Source: Nocardioidaceae bacterium (GTDB lineage: Bacteria; Actinomycetota; Actinomycetes; Propionibacteriales; Nocardioidaceae). Taken from it: a DNA stretch of 64,000 nucleotides. The position numbers and the translations under genes were made by a program. This document shows, in pieces, positions 9,039-18,709 of the stretch (position 1 is the first letter of the stretch; each line of letters opens with the position of its first letter). The stretch spans positions 90,608-154,607 of the forward strand of contig JACJWW010000004.1 of NCBI GenBank assembly GCA_020636935.1, written 5' to 3'. Under the pieces are notes generated by a model. The model worked only from the letters and a program-made list of their open reading frames with translations. It ran no database searches and was not told where the DNA came from.

Positions 9039-9991
9039 AGGCCCTAAATCAAAGAGACCCGTTCCGGCTCGGGTTGGTAGCCCTCCTCGTTGGAGGGCTC
9101 CTAGCTGGTGCTGTCGTGGTGATCAGTGTGATTCCGTTCGGTGAGAAGAGCTACACCGCGATCTTGGCCCAGACCGCTGGACTGCGGGTGGGAGAGAGCG
9201 TCGATGTCGCGGGGGTCCCGAGCGGCAAGGTGCAGTCGATCAAACTCGATGGTGATCAGGTCAAGGTCGGCTTCAGCTTGGACAAGAAGGTCAAGTTGGG
9301 CTCGGAGTCGTCTGCCGAAGTGAAGGTGGCCACTCTGCTGGGCACTCACTACTTGCAGGTCGTGCCAGAGGGGGCGGGCACCTTGAAGTCCGACACAATC
9401 CCTTTGGAGCGCACGAGCGTACCCTTCAACCTCCAAGATGTGCTCGAGAAGAGCGTTCAGACCCTCGACGAGCTTGACCCAGAGATCTTGGCCGAGGCGA
9501 TGAAGACCTTCAGTGAAAACACGGCCATGACCAAGGACGAGATCGGGCCCGCTCTCACTGGCGTTGCCCGGCTTTCGGAGATGGTGGCCTCACGCAAAGA
9601 TCAACTCGCGGAGTTGATGTCTGCCACCCGCGAGGTCACCGATCAGCTGTCCAGCAACTCTGATGATCTGGTCGCCATGATGGATCAGGCCAATCTGGTG
9701 ATTTCTGAGATCACCAAGCGCCGGGAGGCGATCCACGCGATGTTGGTGGCCACCACTGCATTGAGCAAGAACATCAATCGACTGATCATCGACACGAAGG
9801 CCGATCTTGGCCCGGCATTTGTGAAGGCCAACCAAGTCATTGACACCCTGCGAGAGCAAGACGCAGTCATGAAGAATCTGTTGTCCAAGACCGCTCCTGC
9901 GGCGCGCTACTTGGCCAATGCCAACGGCAGCGGCCCCTGGACCAACGTGTTCGTGCGTTATCCAGCGATCCCGGCGGATGATGGGCGATGA
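9035..9991 (+). CDS. MCE-family protein, C position (mce operon 1)
   Basis: 318 residues. The N-terminal anchor is about residues 12-32 (LVALLVGGLLAGAVVVISVI), the MCE domain follows (VGESVDVAGVPSGKVQSIKL), then an extended predicted coiled-coil region rich in Leu/Asp/Gln. The ATG overlaps the preceding stop (ATGA). There are no cysteines near the C-terminus, unlike the A and B subunits. Part of the first mce operon by overlap and order. Confidence 0.85.
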   Translation: MKALNQRDPFRLGLVALLVGGLLAGAVVVISVIPFGEKSYTAILAQTAGLRVGESVDVAGVPSGKVQSIKLDGDQVKVGFSLDKKVKLGSESSAEVKVATLLGTHYLQVVPEGAGTLKSDTIPLERTSVPFNLQDVLEKSVQTLDELDPEILAEAMKTFSENTAMTKDEIGPALTGVARLSEMVASRKDQLAELMSATREVTDQLSSNSDDLVAMMDQANLVISEITKRREAIHAMLVATTALSKNINRLIIDTKADLGPAFVKANQVIDTLREQDAVMKNLLSKTAPAARYLANANGSGPWTNVFVRYPAIPADDGR

Positions 9992-11061
9992 AGATGTTTG
10001 CGAGATTCAAGATCATGAGCGCCGTGGTGCTGGTCACCTGCCTGAGCTTCGTGGCGACGTCATGCATGCCCTTCACAAAGGACGATCTGTCGATCACGGC
10101 GTACTTCGAAGACTCCTCTGGTCTGTTCATCGGGAATGACGTCGGGATCTTGGGTGTCCCGGTCGGCAAGATCACGTCGATCACCCCGGTGGGCGATCGA
10201 GTGAAGGTTGAACTCAAAGTGGACGCCGACCAAAAGGTGCCTGCAGATGCTGGGGCGGTTGTGGTGGCCCGATCCGTTGCGACAGACCGCTATGTGGAGT
10301 TGACTCCGGTCTATCACTCGGGGCCGACCATGAAATCGGGTGCCGTGATTGAACAAGATCGCACCAAGACGCCAGTTGACTTTGACACTGTCCTTGCCTC
10401 ACTCAACACCCTGGCCAAGGGCCTGACCGGTACGCCGGGCAGCGCCAACGTGGTCGGACAGGCCGTCGATGAGCTTGACCAGGCGATCGGCGGTAAGGGC
10501 CCGTTGATCCATCAGACCATCAACAACCTCTCCTCGGCCGTTGATGGGATGAGTGATCAGCGGGAGGACTTCACTTCCACGATCGAGTCGTTGAACACCT
10601 TGACCACGACGGTCGCTCAAAACCAGCAGACTGTGCTGACCTTCATCGATCAAGTCGATTCGGCCACTGCCATGCTCAATGACGAACGCGCGAACTTCCA
10701 ACAGGCCATGCGTCAAGTGTCAGACACGATCGAGTTGGTGGCTGAGTTCGTCAAGACCAACAAGCCAGCATTGGCCCACTTTCTTGGCGAAACCACCAAG
10801 TTGATGGAGTCGATGATGTCTCGCAAGGCGACGTTGGACGAGGCGATGCGTGTCTTCCCGTTGTCTTTGCAGAACATGTCGCGCAATACCTCAGGTGGCA
10901 AACTGCACGTGGCCATGCCTTTGCGGATGTTCGTCAGCTTGGGCGGATTGGTGCGCACGCTGTGCAATCTCACGCAGGACCCGAGTGTCTGTGCAGTCCA
11001 AGGACCGCTCAATGACATCGGTGATCTCTTGGACATCGTCCTCGGACTGAAGGGGAAGTGA
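9988..11061 (+). CDS. MCE-family protein, D position, possible lipoprotein (mce operon 1)
   Basis: 357 residues. The N-terminus is a signal-like segment (MSAVVLVTCLSFVATSC) ending in a plausible but not ideal lipobox ATSC, so this D subunit may be lipidated; the D subunit of the second operon has no such cysteine. The MCE domain contains NDVGILGVPVGKITSI. A helical region and a tail with two cysteines (TLCNLTQDPSVCAVQ) follow. The start overlaps the preceding stop (ATGA). Confidence 0.85.
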   Translation: MKMFARFKIMSAVVLVTCLSFVATSCMPFTKDDLSITAYFEDSSGLFIGNDVGILGVPVGKITSITPVGDRVKVELKVDADQKVPADAGAVVVARSVATDRYVELTPVYHSGPTMKSGAVIEQDRTKTPVDFDTVLASLNTLAKGLTGTPGSANVVGQAVDELDQAIGGKGPLIHQTINNLSSAVDGMSDQREDFTSTIESLNTLTTTVAQNQQTVLTFIDQVDSATAMLNDERANFQQAMRQVSDTIELVAEFVKTNKPALAHFLGETTKLMESMMSRKATLDEAMRVFPLSLQNMSRNTSGGKLHVAMPLRMFVSLGGLVRTLCNLTQDPSVCAVQGPLNDIGDLLDIVLGLKGK

Positions 11062-12188
11062 TGCGCCAGATCAGGTATGTCTTCGGCCTCGTGCTGGCTC
11101 TTGGTCTAGTCGCTGGCTGTGGTCCGACGTTCACTGACCTCCCTCTGCCCGGCGGTCGAGTCTCCGGCGACACAGTTGAAGTCCAGATGAAATTCGATGA
11201 AGCGCTCAGCTTGGCGCAAGGAGCCATGATCAAGGTCAATGGCATCGAGGCCGGTCGGGTCGAGTCGGTGACCGTCCAAGATTACAAGGCGCTGGTGAAG
11301 GCCAGGGTCCAGCGTTCCAGCAAGATTCGCCAGGACGCGAGTGCGAGATTGCGCTACACGACGCCATTGGGTGAACTCTTCGTCGACGTGACCAATCCCG
11401 AAGAGGGTGAGGTGCTGAAGGATGGGGGGATGCTTGACCCAGAGCGGTCAACCACTGCCCCCACGGTCGAAGACACCTTGTCGCAGGCCTCACTGCTGAT
11501 CAATGGTGGCGGGATTGGCAATCTGGCCGTGATCAACAAGGAGCTCAATCTGGCGATTGGTGGTCGTGAAGACCAGATCAAGCATTTCAACCAGCAGGGT
11601 GCCAAGTTGTTGACCCAGGCCAACGCCACCACAGGTGACATCTCTCGCACCCTCGACGCCCTGAACGCCGTCAGCCAAACCCTCGACCAGCGCAAAGACA
11701 CCATCCATGCCGCGCTGCGAGATGTCGAGCCTGCTGCTGCGGTACTGAGAGAGAACACTCCCGGGCTGACCCGCTTGTTGACGCAGCTTAAGCAATTTGC
11801 CCGGATGTCCAACGAAGTGGTTGGTGCGACCAGGCAAGCCCTGCTTGCGCAGTTGCGCATGATCGTCCCGATCTTGGATGAGTTCTTGGCCAATGCCAAC
11901 AAGATTGGCCCTACGCTGCGGAGTTTGGTCGACTTGGGGCAGAAGGTCGAGAAGACGATTCCAGCTGATTATGTGAACATCTTCTTGCACCTGAAGTTGG
12001 GCGAAATTCCAGCCGACGATCCATCAAAGGACCAACTCCGTACCGCGAACACAGCGGCGACCACGGGTGTGCCAGTGGAGATGAATGGCAATCTCGAAGA
12101 GCTGCTGAACGCGTTGAACAGCGGCTCCACCAAGGGGTCAAGCTCGAGACTCACCATGAGTGGGATGACCATGCGGGGTGGCCAGTGA
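11058..12188 (+). CDS. MCE-family lipoprotein, E position (LprK-like, mce operon 1)
   Basis: 376 residues. The signal peptide is followed by a clear lipobox (LVAGC), and DLPLPGG right after the cysteine is a hallmark of the E-subunit lipoproteins. The MCE domain contains GAMIKVNGIEAGRVESV. Either GTG 11058 or ATG 11061 may start the protein; the GTG overlaps the upstream stop. In M. tuberculosis the E position is always a lipoprotein, which supports the subunit assignment. Confidence 0.87.
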   Translation: MMRQIRYVFGLVLALGLVAGCGPTFTDLPLPGGRVSGDTVEVQMKFDEALSLAQGAMIKVNGIEAGRVESVTVQDYKALVKARVQRSSKIRQDASARLRYTTPLGELFVDVTNPEEGEVLKDGGMLDPERSTTAPTVEDTLSQASLLINGGGIGNLAVINKELNLAIGGREDQIKHFNQQGAKLLTQANATTGDISRTLDALNAVSQTLDQRKDTIHAALRDVEPAAAVLRENTPGLTRLLTQLKQFARMSNEVVGATRQALLAQLRMIVPILDEFLANANKIGPTLRSLVDLGQKVEKTIPADYVNIFLHLKLGEIPADDPSKDQLRTANTAATTGVPVEMNGNLEELLNALNSGSTKGSSSRLTMSGMTMRGGQ

Positions 12189-13327
12189 GCGGCAACAGAG
12201 TCAAAGACATGTCCCGGGCGCAACACGAGCCCGGGATGGTGAAGAAGATCTTCACCGATCGCCTCTATCAGAGCATGATCGCGGTGTTGGTGATCTTCGT
12301 GATCACGGTGGCCTATCTGTTTGCGGTCATCTTGCGAGCCCCTTTGACCAAGCAACCTATTGACGTCAAGGTCAAGATGAACTCTGCCGCTGGTCTTTTC
12401 GAGGGGTCTCAGGTCACCTACCGGGGCGTCAACATTGGCAAGGTCACCCGGATTGAGCTGTCCAACCCAGGGATCGAGGTGCGCCTGCGCCTGGAAGCGG
12501 GCACGGAGGTCCCGGCCAAATCCACGGCTGAAGTGCGCACCCTGTCGCCAGTTGGCGAGCAGTACTTGGACTTTCAGCCACAGAGTCAGTCAGCCCCCTT
12601 CCTCAAGACCGGGAGTGTCGTTGAGGCTTCGGCGACAGAGCTTCCCGAGACTCTCGCCACGGTAGTCACCAACCTCAATAGCCTGCTTAGCCAAGTTGAT
12701 ACCGACAAGTTGCGCAATGTCTTGGTCGCCTTGGCAACTGGGCTGCAGGGCACTGGCCCGGCGCTCAACACCATGATCGCGCAGTCACAACTCCTTCTGG
12801 ATGACCTCAACAAACTATGGCCTGAGACTGACAGCCTCTTGGTCAATGGCAACAAGGCTCTTGACATCGTGCCTGCGAAGGCAGACTCCTTGCGGCGCCT
12901 GGGGGTAAATGCGAAGTCCTATGCAGCCTGGTTGCGGGGATACACCCCTGAACTACGCCAAAACCTGCGTGATGCTCCGGGACAGATCACCACTGTTCAG
13001 GGATTGGTGAAGACTGCTGATGAGTTGCTCCCGACTTGGCTAGATCGAGCAGTGGAAGTCAGTGACTTCTTCATGGGCTACCAGGACTCCTTCAAGGTGA
13101 TCATGACCTACTACAAGCCAGGCATGAGTGCACTGGGTCGTTCGGTCAAGGATCGCAGCATCGTGGGTGTGGCCCACCCGCTCGACACCCCGCGTTGTGA
13201 CTACGGTGGTCCACGGCGTACCGGACGTGACCAGCGTGCTGCCTGGAATCTCAACGGCCACTGCAATCCGAACACTCCGCACACAGCGCGTACCGATACG
13301 CATGCGCCAGGGCCGGTGCCTTGGTGA
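12185..13327 (+). CDS. MCE-family protein, F position (mce operon 1)
   Basis: 380 residues, the sixth MCE subunit. A cytoplasmic N-tail of about 30 residues precedes a single membrane anchor (IAVLVIFVITVAYLFAVIL). The MCE domain follows (GSQVTYRGVNIGKVTRIEL, then VGEQYLDF typical of F). The C-terminal extension is basic and Pro/Thr-rich with two cysteines (RCDYGG, GHCNPN). The GTG start overlaps the preceding TGA. Confidence 0.85.
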   Translation: MSGNRVKDMSRAQHEPGMVKKIFTDRLYQSMIAVLVIFVITVAYLFAVILRAPLTKQPIDVKVKMNSAAGLFEGSQVTYRGVNIGKVTRIELSNPGIEVRLRLEAGTEVPAKSTAEVRTLSPVGEQYLDFQPQSQSAPFLKTGSVVEASATELPETLATVVTNLNSLLSQVDTDKLRNVLVALATGLQGTGPALNTMIAQSQLLLDDLNKLWPETDSLLVNGNKALDIVPAKADSLRRLGVNAKSYAAWLRGYTPELRQNLRDAPGQITTVQGLVKTADELLPTWLDRAVEVSDFFMGYQDSFKVIMTYYKPGMSALGRSVKDRSIVGVAHPLDTPRCDYGGPRRTGRDQRAAWNLNGHCNPNTPHTARTDTHAPGPVPW

Positions 13328-13839
13328 CGAAGCTTGGTACGAAGGTCCTCTTGGCAGTGCTCTTCGTGGCGTTGGTGGGCACTTCCTATCTTGGGTATTC
13401 GCAATATCGCGAGCGCTCAGCATTGGCGGCTAAGCGTGATGCGGCAGCCAGTGCGACCAAGGCAGCGAAGAAGGCAATGGAGTCGATGGTCACCTATGAC
13501 TACCGCACGGTTGACAAGGACTTCCAGTGGGTTGAGACAGCAGGCACGAAGGGTTTCCAGAAGTACTTCACTGACGCCAGCACGAAGTCAAAGCAACTGA
13601 TCATCAAGTTGCAGGCGACAGCTGAAGGCTCTGTCATCGATGCGGCGGCCAAGCCAGGCACGACATCCAAAGTCGAGGTCTTGATGTTCGTCGACCAACT
13701 GATCAAGAGCAAGGATGATCCTGAGGGAAAGTTGGATCAGACTCGGGTCGCCATGTGGATGGTCAAGCAGGATGGCCACTGGCTGGTCTCCAAGGTGTTG
13801 TTGCGTGACCGCCCCACGTTGGGGTCATTGCCCAATTGA
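13324..13839 (+). CDS. Mce-associated membrane protein (mce operon 1)
   Basis: 171 residues from GTG 13324 (which overlaps the mceF TGA; a TTG lies one codon earlier). One N-terminal transmembrane helix (VLLAVLFVALVGTSYLGY), a short helical linker rich in Ala/Lys, then a SnoaL/NTF2-like domain ending in HWLVSKVLLRD, the usual Mam ('mce-associated') architecture. Such proteins are thought to stabilise or accompany the Mce complex. The last gene of the operon; its stop codon lies inside the first unit of the tandem repeat that follows. Confidence 0.82.
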   Translation: MTKLGTKVLLAVLFVALVGTSYLGYSQYRERSALAAKRDAAASATKAAKKAMESMVTYDYRTVDKDFQWVETAGTKGFQKYFTDASTKSKQLIIKLQATAEGSVIDAAAKPGTTSKVEVLMFVDQLIKSKDDPEGKLDQTRVAMWMVKQDGHWLVSKVLLRDRPTLGSLPN

Positions 13840-13875
13840 TCACGGGCCCAATTGATCACGGGCCCAATTGATCAC
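13831..13875. repeat. 16-bp tandem repeat, 2.8 copies, spanning a stop codon
   Basis: The unit CCCAATTGATCACGGG occurs at 13831-13846 and 13847-13862 without mismatch, and its first 13 bases again at 13863-13875. The first unit encodes the last residues and the TGA (13837-13839) of the Mce-associated gene; the rest fills most of the 44-base gap before the convergent cls stop. Each junction makes GGGCCC and each unit contains TGATCA. Confidence 0.95.
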
Positions 13876-13883
13876 AGCCACGC

Positions 13884-15152
13884 CTAAAGCAGTGGGCGCA
13901 ATGGCTTGAAGACGACCTCGGTGAACCTGCGATAGATGTCGCGCGACTGCCACTCGGCGGCAGTCAGCGGCCAGGTGTTGAGCAAGTCGTTGGTGAAGAT
14001 ATCTTCCATCCGGCGTGCCAAGGAATGGTCGATGATCTCGACATTGATCTCGTAGTTACCGCTCATCGATAGCCTGTCGACGTTGGCAGTCCCGATCGTG
14101 CTCCAGTGGCCGTCGATGGTGGCTGTCTTTGCGTGGACCATGGCGTCACGAAATCGGAAGATGTGTACGCCGGAGTTGAGCATCCGGGCGAAGTAGCCGC
14201 GCGAGACCAAGTCGGCGACGATGTGGTTTGACTTCGCCGGCACCAGCAAGCGCACGTCCACGCCGCGCTCGGCAGCATCGGTCAGGGCCTCAACAAAGCT
14301 CTCATCTGGGATGAAGTAGGCGTGGGTGAGCCAAATGTTCTTCTGAGCTCGACTGATTGCATCCAGGTACATCGAGCGGATCGGAAAGGTCCACTGATTG
14401 GGCAGATTGCGGTGCACGCGGACTGCAGATCCCCAAGCCGGTGCTGGGGGCAGGGTGATGGGTTTGTGTCTGTGTCGCCACTTACGACGATGATGAAGAT
14501 TCCAGAACTCCACGAAGGAGCGTTTGAACTCCCAGACAGCAGGACCTTCAATCCGGCAATGCGTATCTCGCCATTCGCGCGCGTAGGAGGCGCCGATATT
14601 GTAGCCACCGACGAAGGCGTAGGTTTCATCAACAACCAAGACCTTGCGGTGGTCCCGCCCGTAGCTGCGCACATCGTAGAAGCGCCAGCCTGCGTTGTAG
14701 AGCGGATAGGCAATCACAGAAATGTTCCGGGGGAAGGCCTTGAATTTCGGGCCGACGACCAAGTTCGCGAACTTGTCGTAAATGACCTTTACCGTGACAC
14801 CACGATCAGCGGCACGGGTCAGCGCGCTCTTGAACTGCTCCCCGACGTGGTCATCTTTCCAAATGTAGGTTTCCAGGAGGATCTCGTGCGTGGCTGCATC
14901 AATGGCGGCCAACATGTCTGAGTAGAGATCTTGTCCGAATGAATATGTAGTGACGGCCTCGTCACCAATTGGCGTTCGTGTCGCCGGAAGAGTGCTGAAC
15001 GGCTTGGGCTTCTTGCCTCGGGTGCGATAAGAGTCGATGAGTGACACCACGATGGCAATCACGAATGGCAGCCCGAAGGTGAGCAGTAGTAGTCGCTTGA
15101 CCAATTTCGCAATCGGATGTGCGGTGTTGATCAGAGGCGAACGGTGATTCAT
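13884..15152 (-). CDS. cls: Cardiolipin synthase-like phospholipase D family enzyme
   Basis: Membrane phospholipid synthase of the PLD superfamily, about 422 residues. An N-terminal membrane segment (LLLLTFGLPFVIAIVVSLI) precedes two HKD motifs: His168/Lys170/Asp175 (HRKVLVVD) and His340/Lys342/Asp347 (HAKTATID), which form the phosphatidyl-transfer active site. Bacterial Cls usually has two N-terminal helices and about 480 residues; this one is shorter, so another PLD-type phosphatidyltransferase is possible. I chose ATG 15152 over the TTG two codons upstream; neither has a clear ribosome-binding site. Last of three minus-strand genes after htpX. Confidence 0.8.
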   Translation of the reverse strand: MNHRSPLINTAHPIAKLVKRLLLLTFGLPFVIAIVVSLIDSYRTRGKKPKPFSTLPATRTPIGDEAVTTYSFGQDLYSDMLAAIDAATHEILLETYIWKDDHVGEQFKSALTRAADRGVTVKVIYDKFANLVVGPKFKAFPRNISVIAYPLYNAGWRFYDVRSYGRDHRKVLVVDETYAFVGGYNIGASYAREWRDTHCRIEGPAVWEFKRSFVEFWNLHHRRKWRHRHKPITLPPAPAWGSAVRVHRNLPNQWTFPIRSMYLDAISRAQKNIWLTHAYFIPDESFVEALTDAAERGVDVRLLVPAKSNHIVADLVSRGYFARMLNSGVHIFRFRDAMVHAKTATIDGHWSTIGTANVDRLSMSGNYEINVEIIDHSLARRMEDIFTNDLLNTWPLTAAEWQSRDIYRRFTEVVFKPLRPLL

Positions 15153-15173
15153 GGACAAGGCTTCAGTAAGTGG

Positions 15174-15443
15174 CTATTTCTTGGCCACGGCCTTGTGGAT
15201 CGTCTCGAGTTGCTTCTTCATCGCAGGCAACTCATCGATCAAGGCGATCTTGTCCTCGAGCTCTGCCAATAGGCCAGTCACGGTGCTGAGCAGTGATGAG
15301 ACGGTGCCGAGGGTGTCTTTGACGATGTCCAGGGTCTCGTCGACGTTGCCGAGCTTGTGGTCGACCGCGCCCAAGGTGACATCGACTTCTTTGAGAGTGC
15401 GATCAGCGCGCTTGAGTACGTCGCCAACAGGATTGAGTGCCAT
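15174..15443 (-). CDS. Small amphipathic helical protein, function unknown
   Basis: 89 residues, almost entirely predicted helix with regularly spaced Leu/Val and Asp/Lys (VDVTLGAVDHKLGNVDETLDIVKDTLGTVSS...). This looks like a coiled coil or apolipoprotein-type surface helix; there is no signal peptide or membrane helix. It lies 19 bases downstream of htpX and 21 bases upstream of cls, so all three are probably cotranscribed. Contacts with membrane lipid are plausible from the neighbours but not shown. I do not recognise a named family. Confidence 0.7.
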   Translation of the reverse strand: MALNPVGDVLKRADRTLKEVDVTLGAVDHKLGNVDETLDIVKDTLGTVSSLLSTVTGLLAELEDKIALIDELPAMKKQLETIHKAVAKK

Positions 15444-15462
15444 GACCAGAGACTATCGCCAC

Positions 15463-16371
15463 TCAGCCGTAGTACGGGTAGTCATCTCCGCCTGCAGTGC
15501 CGTCGAGTCTCGGATCCGACTGGCCGGCCATCGCACGAAGCCGAGCGACTCGGTCGGCAGTTGGGGGATGAGTGGAGAAGAGCTTGGAGACGTCTTGCCT
15601 GCGAAAGGGGTTGGCGATCATCATGTGACTGGCGTTGACCAACTGTTGGGTCGCGGGAAGGGGAGCCATGGCCACGCCGTTCTCGATCTTTCGTAGAGCA
15701 GAGGCCAGAGCCAGTGGATCGCCGGTCAGCTTGGCGCCATCCTCATCAGCGTCATACTCCCGAGTGCGCGAGATGGCCATCTGGATCATGGCGGCAGCCA
15801 TCGGCGCCAACAGGCTCGTGGCCAACAGTGCGAAGGGGTTGGGACGCTCTTCGCTGCCACCAAAGATGTTCATCCACATCAGCATTTGAGCGATCGACGT
15901 GATCACGCCTGCGATCGCTGCTGCAACCGAAGAAGTGAGGATGTCTCGGTTGTAGACGTGCATGAGCTCATGACCGAGTACGCCGCGTAGCTCGCGTTCA
16001 TCGAGCAGATGCAGAATGCCTTCGGTGCAGCAGACTGCTGCGTGGCTTGGGTTGCGCCCGGTGGCAAATGCATTTGGTGCTGTGGTGGGGGAGACGAACA
16101 AGGCGGGCATGGGCTGGCCCGCCTTACTGCTCAACTCCGACACGATGCGATGCATGGCTGGTTGATCGGCTGCGCTGACCGGATAGGCCTGCATGGCCTT
16201 GATCGCGATCTTGTCTGAGTTCCAGTAGCCATAGAAGGTTGTGGCAACGCCAATGAGCGCGAATACCCAGATGAATTTGCCGCCAGCGACCAATGCTCCG
16301 ACACCGAGGAGCAGCACCCAGATGCTGGCGAAGAGCAGCGTGGTCTTGAGTCCGTTGTGATGAGAGCGCAT
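15463..16371 (-). CDS. htpX: Protease HtpX homologue (M48 zinc metalloprotease)
   Basis: Membrane-bound zinc protease involved in quality control of membrane proteins. 302 residues: two N-terminal membrane helices (about 10-48), the zinc motif HELMH (134-138), two further hydrophobic stretches after it, and the third zinc ligand region EYDADEDG. These fit HtpX (about 290 residues) closely. Divergent from uvrB across 76 bases; first of a three-gene minus-strand unit with the small helical protein and cls. No heat-shock element was recognised in the promoter gap. Confidence 0.9.
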   Translation of the reverse strand: MRSHHNGLKTTLLFASIWVLLLGVGALVAGGKFIWVFALIGVATTFYGYWNSDKIAIKAMQAYPVSAADQPAMHRIVSELSSKAGQPMPALFVSPTTAPNAFATGRNPSHAAVCCTEGILHLLDERELRGVLGHELMHVYNRDILTSSVAAAIAGVITSIAQMLMWMNIFGGSEERPNPFALLATSLLAPMAAAMIQMAISRTREYDADEDGAKLTGDPLALASALRKIENGVAMAPLPATQQLVNASHMMIANPFRRQDVSKLFSTHPPTADRVARLRAMAGQSDPRLDGTAGGDDYPYYG

Positions 16372-16447
16372 GTCTGATCAACGCGGGAGGCCTCTCAAAC
16401 GTTCCCTGGAAGCCGAGTGTGTCGGTGCGTAGTCGTAGGCTCTCTTC

Positions 16448-18577
16448 ATGCGACCCGTGACTGACTTGAAGCGCCGTGTCGCTCCGTTTCGGGTGGAGTC
16501 TGACTTCGAGCCATCGGGCGACCAACCCTCTGCCATTGCGGGGATTGTGGAGCGGATCAATGCTGGCGAGCGTGATGTGGTGCTCCTTGGTGCTACAGGC
16601 ACTGGCAAGACAGCGACCGTGGCCTGGGTGGCCGAGCAATTGCAGCGCCCCATGTTGGTGATGCAACCCAACAAGACTCTGGCTGCACAGTTTGCCAATG
16701 AACTACGCCAGTTGTTCCCCCAGAATGCAGTCGAATATTTCGTCTCCTATTACGACTACTACCAACCCGAGGCCTATGTCCCGCAGACCGACACCTACAT
16801 CGAGAAGGACTCCTCGATCAATGAAGAGGTTGAGCGGTTGCGGCATTCAGCGACCAATTCCCTGCTCACTCGCAGAGATGTGATCGTGGTCTCGACGGTC
16901 TCGTGCATCTACGGCTTGGGTACGCCGCAGGAGTATGTAGACCGCATGATCAGGCTCCGAGTGGGAGCCGAACTCGATCGCGATGAAGTCCTGCGGCGCT
17001 TGGTTGAGATCCAATACACCCGCAATGACATCTCGTTCACTCGGGGCACCTTCCGGGTCAGGGGAGACACTTTGGAGATCTTCCCGGTCTATGAGGAGTT
17101 GGCGGTGCGGGTGGAGTTCTTCGGAGATGAGATCGAACGACTCATGACCCTTCATCCGATCACTGGAGAGGTGATCAGTGACGACTCGGAGTTGTATGTC
17201 TTCCCGGCCAGCCATTATGTCGCCGGACCTGAGCGCATGGAGCGAGCGATTGCGGGTATTGAGTCAGAGTTGGCCGAGCAGTTGGCGGTGTTTGAGAAGC
17301 AGGGCAAACTCCTCGAAGCTCAACGTCTGCGCATGCGCACCACTTATGACCTCGAAATGATGCGCCAGATCGGAATGTGCAGTGGCATCGAAAACTATTC
17401 AATGCACATTGACGGCCGAGATCGAGGTAGCGCCCCAAACTGCCTCCTTGACTATTTCCCTGAGGATTTTGTCTTGGTGATTGACGAATCACACGTTGCT
17501 GTCCCTCAGATTGGTGGGATGTACGAAGGTGACATGTCTCGCAAGCGCAATCTCGTTGAGCACGGGTTCCGGCTCCCCAGTGCAATGGACAATCGTCCAC
17601 TCAAATGGGAAGAATTTCTCGAGCGGATCGACCAGACGATCTACTTGTCGGCGACGCCTGGGGACTATGAGCTCGCCAAGGCCGGTGACCAAGCCAATGT
17701 GATCGAGCAGATCATCCGACCGACTGGCCTGGTCGACCCCGAAGTCATCGTCAAATCGACGAATGGCCAGATCGACGACCTAATTGCTGAGATTCGAGTG
17801 CGCGTTGAGCGCAATGAGCGAGTGCTGGTCACTACCTTGACCAAGAAGATGTCTGAAGACTTGACCGACTATCTTCTCGATCACGCGGTGCGGTGTCGCT
17901 ATCTCCACTCGGAGGTCGACACTTTGAAGCGGATTGAGCTGCTTCGCGATCTTCGGATTGGGGAGTTCGATGTGCTCATCGGGATCAACTTGTTGCGTGA
18001 GGGACTGGACCTTCCAGAGGTTTCCTTGGTGGCGATCTTGGATGCAGACAAGGAAGGCTTCCTGCGCTCGGACAAGTCACTGGTCCAGACCATTGGGCGT
18101 GCTGCTCGCAACGTGAGTGGTCAGGTGATCATGTACGCCGACAGGATCACGCCTTCGATGTCCTCGGCAATCGATGAGACCAATAGACGCCGAGAGAAGC
18201 AGCGTGCCTTCAACGCCGCCAATGGGATTGACCCCCAGCCGCTGCGCAAGAAGATCGCTGACATCACCGAAATGCTGGCCCGTGAAGACGAAACGACCCA
18301 AGCGCTCCTCAAGACATGGCAGGGCACTGGAGCTAGAGGTGATCGGAGCAGCAAAGCACCCACGCCTGGTTTGCAACGATTTAATAGAGACGAGGGCACT
18401 TCTTCTGATTTGGCAGGTTTGCCCTCAAATGATCTGGCAGAGTTGATCCAAGAACTCACCGAACAGATGCACGCTGCAGCCGCAGAGTTGCAGTTTGAGG
18501 TGGCCGCTAGGCTGCGCGACGAAGTATCCGATCTTAAGAAGGAACTACGCCAGATGATCGAGGCGGGGGCTCGATGA
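16448..18577 (+). CDS. uvrB: UvrABC system protein B (excinuclease subunit)
   Basis: DNA damage verification in nucleotide excision repair, with UvrA and UvrC. 709 residues. Walker A GATGTGKT (48-55); the beta-hairpin region ([21 protein letters not shown]); the DEAD-like [11 protein letters not shown]; helicase motif VI region (QTIGRAARN); and a C-terminal UVR domain ([20 protein letters not shown]) for UvrC binding. Length is normal. The gap to the divergent htpX has no recognisable actinobacterial LexA box. It separates the two mce operons and has no obvious functional link to them. Confidence 0.97.
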   Translation: MRPVTDLKRRVAPFRVESDFEPSGDQPSAIAGIVERINAGERDVVLLGATGTGKTATVAWVAEQLQRPMLVMQPNKTLAAQFANELRQLFPQNAVEYFVSYYDYYQPEAYVPQTDTYIEKDSSINEEVERLRHSATNSLLTRRDVIVVSTVSCIYGLGTPQEYVDRMIRLRVGAELDRDEVLRRLVEIQYTRNDISFTRGTFRVRGDTLEIFPVYEELAVRVEFFGDEIERLMTLHPITGEVISDDSELYVFPASHYVAGPERMERAIAGIESELAEQLAVFEKQGKLLEAQRLRMRTTYDLEMMRQIGMCSGIENYSMHIDGRDRGSAPNCLLDYFPEDFVLVIDESHVAVPQIGGMYEGDMSRKRNLVEHGFRLPSAMDNRPLKWEEFLERIDQTIYLSATPGDYELAKAGDQANVIEQIIRPTGLVDPEVIVKSTNGQIDDLIAEIRVRVERNERVLVTTLTKKMSEDLTDYLLDHAVRCRYLHSEVDTLKRIELLRDLRIGEFDVLIGINLLREGLDLPEVSLVAILDADKEGFLRSDKSLVQTIGRAARNVSGQVIMYADRITPSMSSAIDETNRRREKQRAFNAANGIDPQPLRKKIADITEMLAREDETTQALLKTWQGTGARGDRSSKAPTPGLQRFNRDEGTSSDLAGLPSNDLAELIQELTEQMHAAAAELQFEVAARLRDEVSDLKKELRQMIEAGAR

Positions 18578-18709
18578 CCCACCTTTTTGGGGCGTGACCT
18601 CTAGACAGGATGCTCGTTTGGGTAGTCAAATCGTGGGCTCGTCTTGCTCCTATCCGGTGTTGCCCTTAGATTTGCTCGGGTTTGTTTGTCGAATGGGAGG
18701 TCGAACGGG

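Noticed and set aside
16372..16447. LexA/SOS box before uvrB
   Set aside because: No sequence close to the actinobacterial SOS palindrome TCGAAC-N4-GTTCGA was found.
18578..18709. KstR operator sought upstream of mce operon 2
   Set aside because: No TnnAACnnGTTnnA match found in the gap, although mce4 is KstR-controlled in mycobacteria; regulation from another promoter cannot be excluded.
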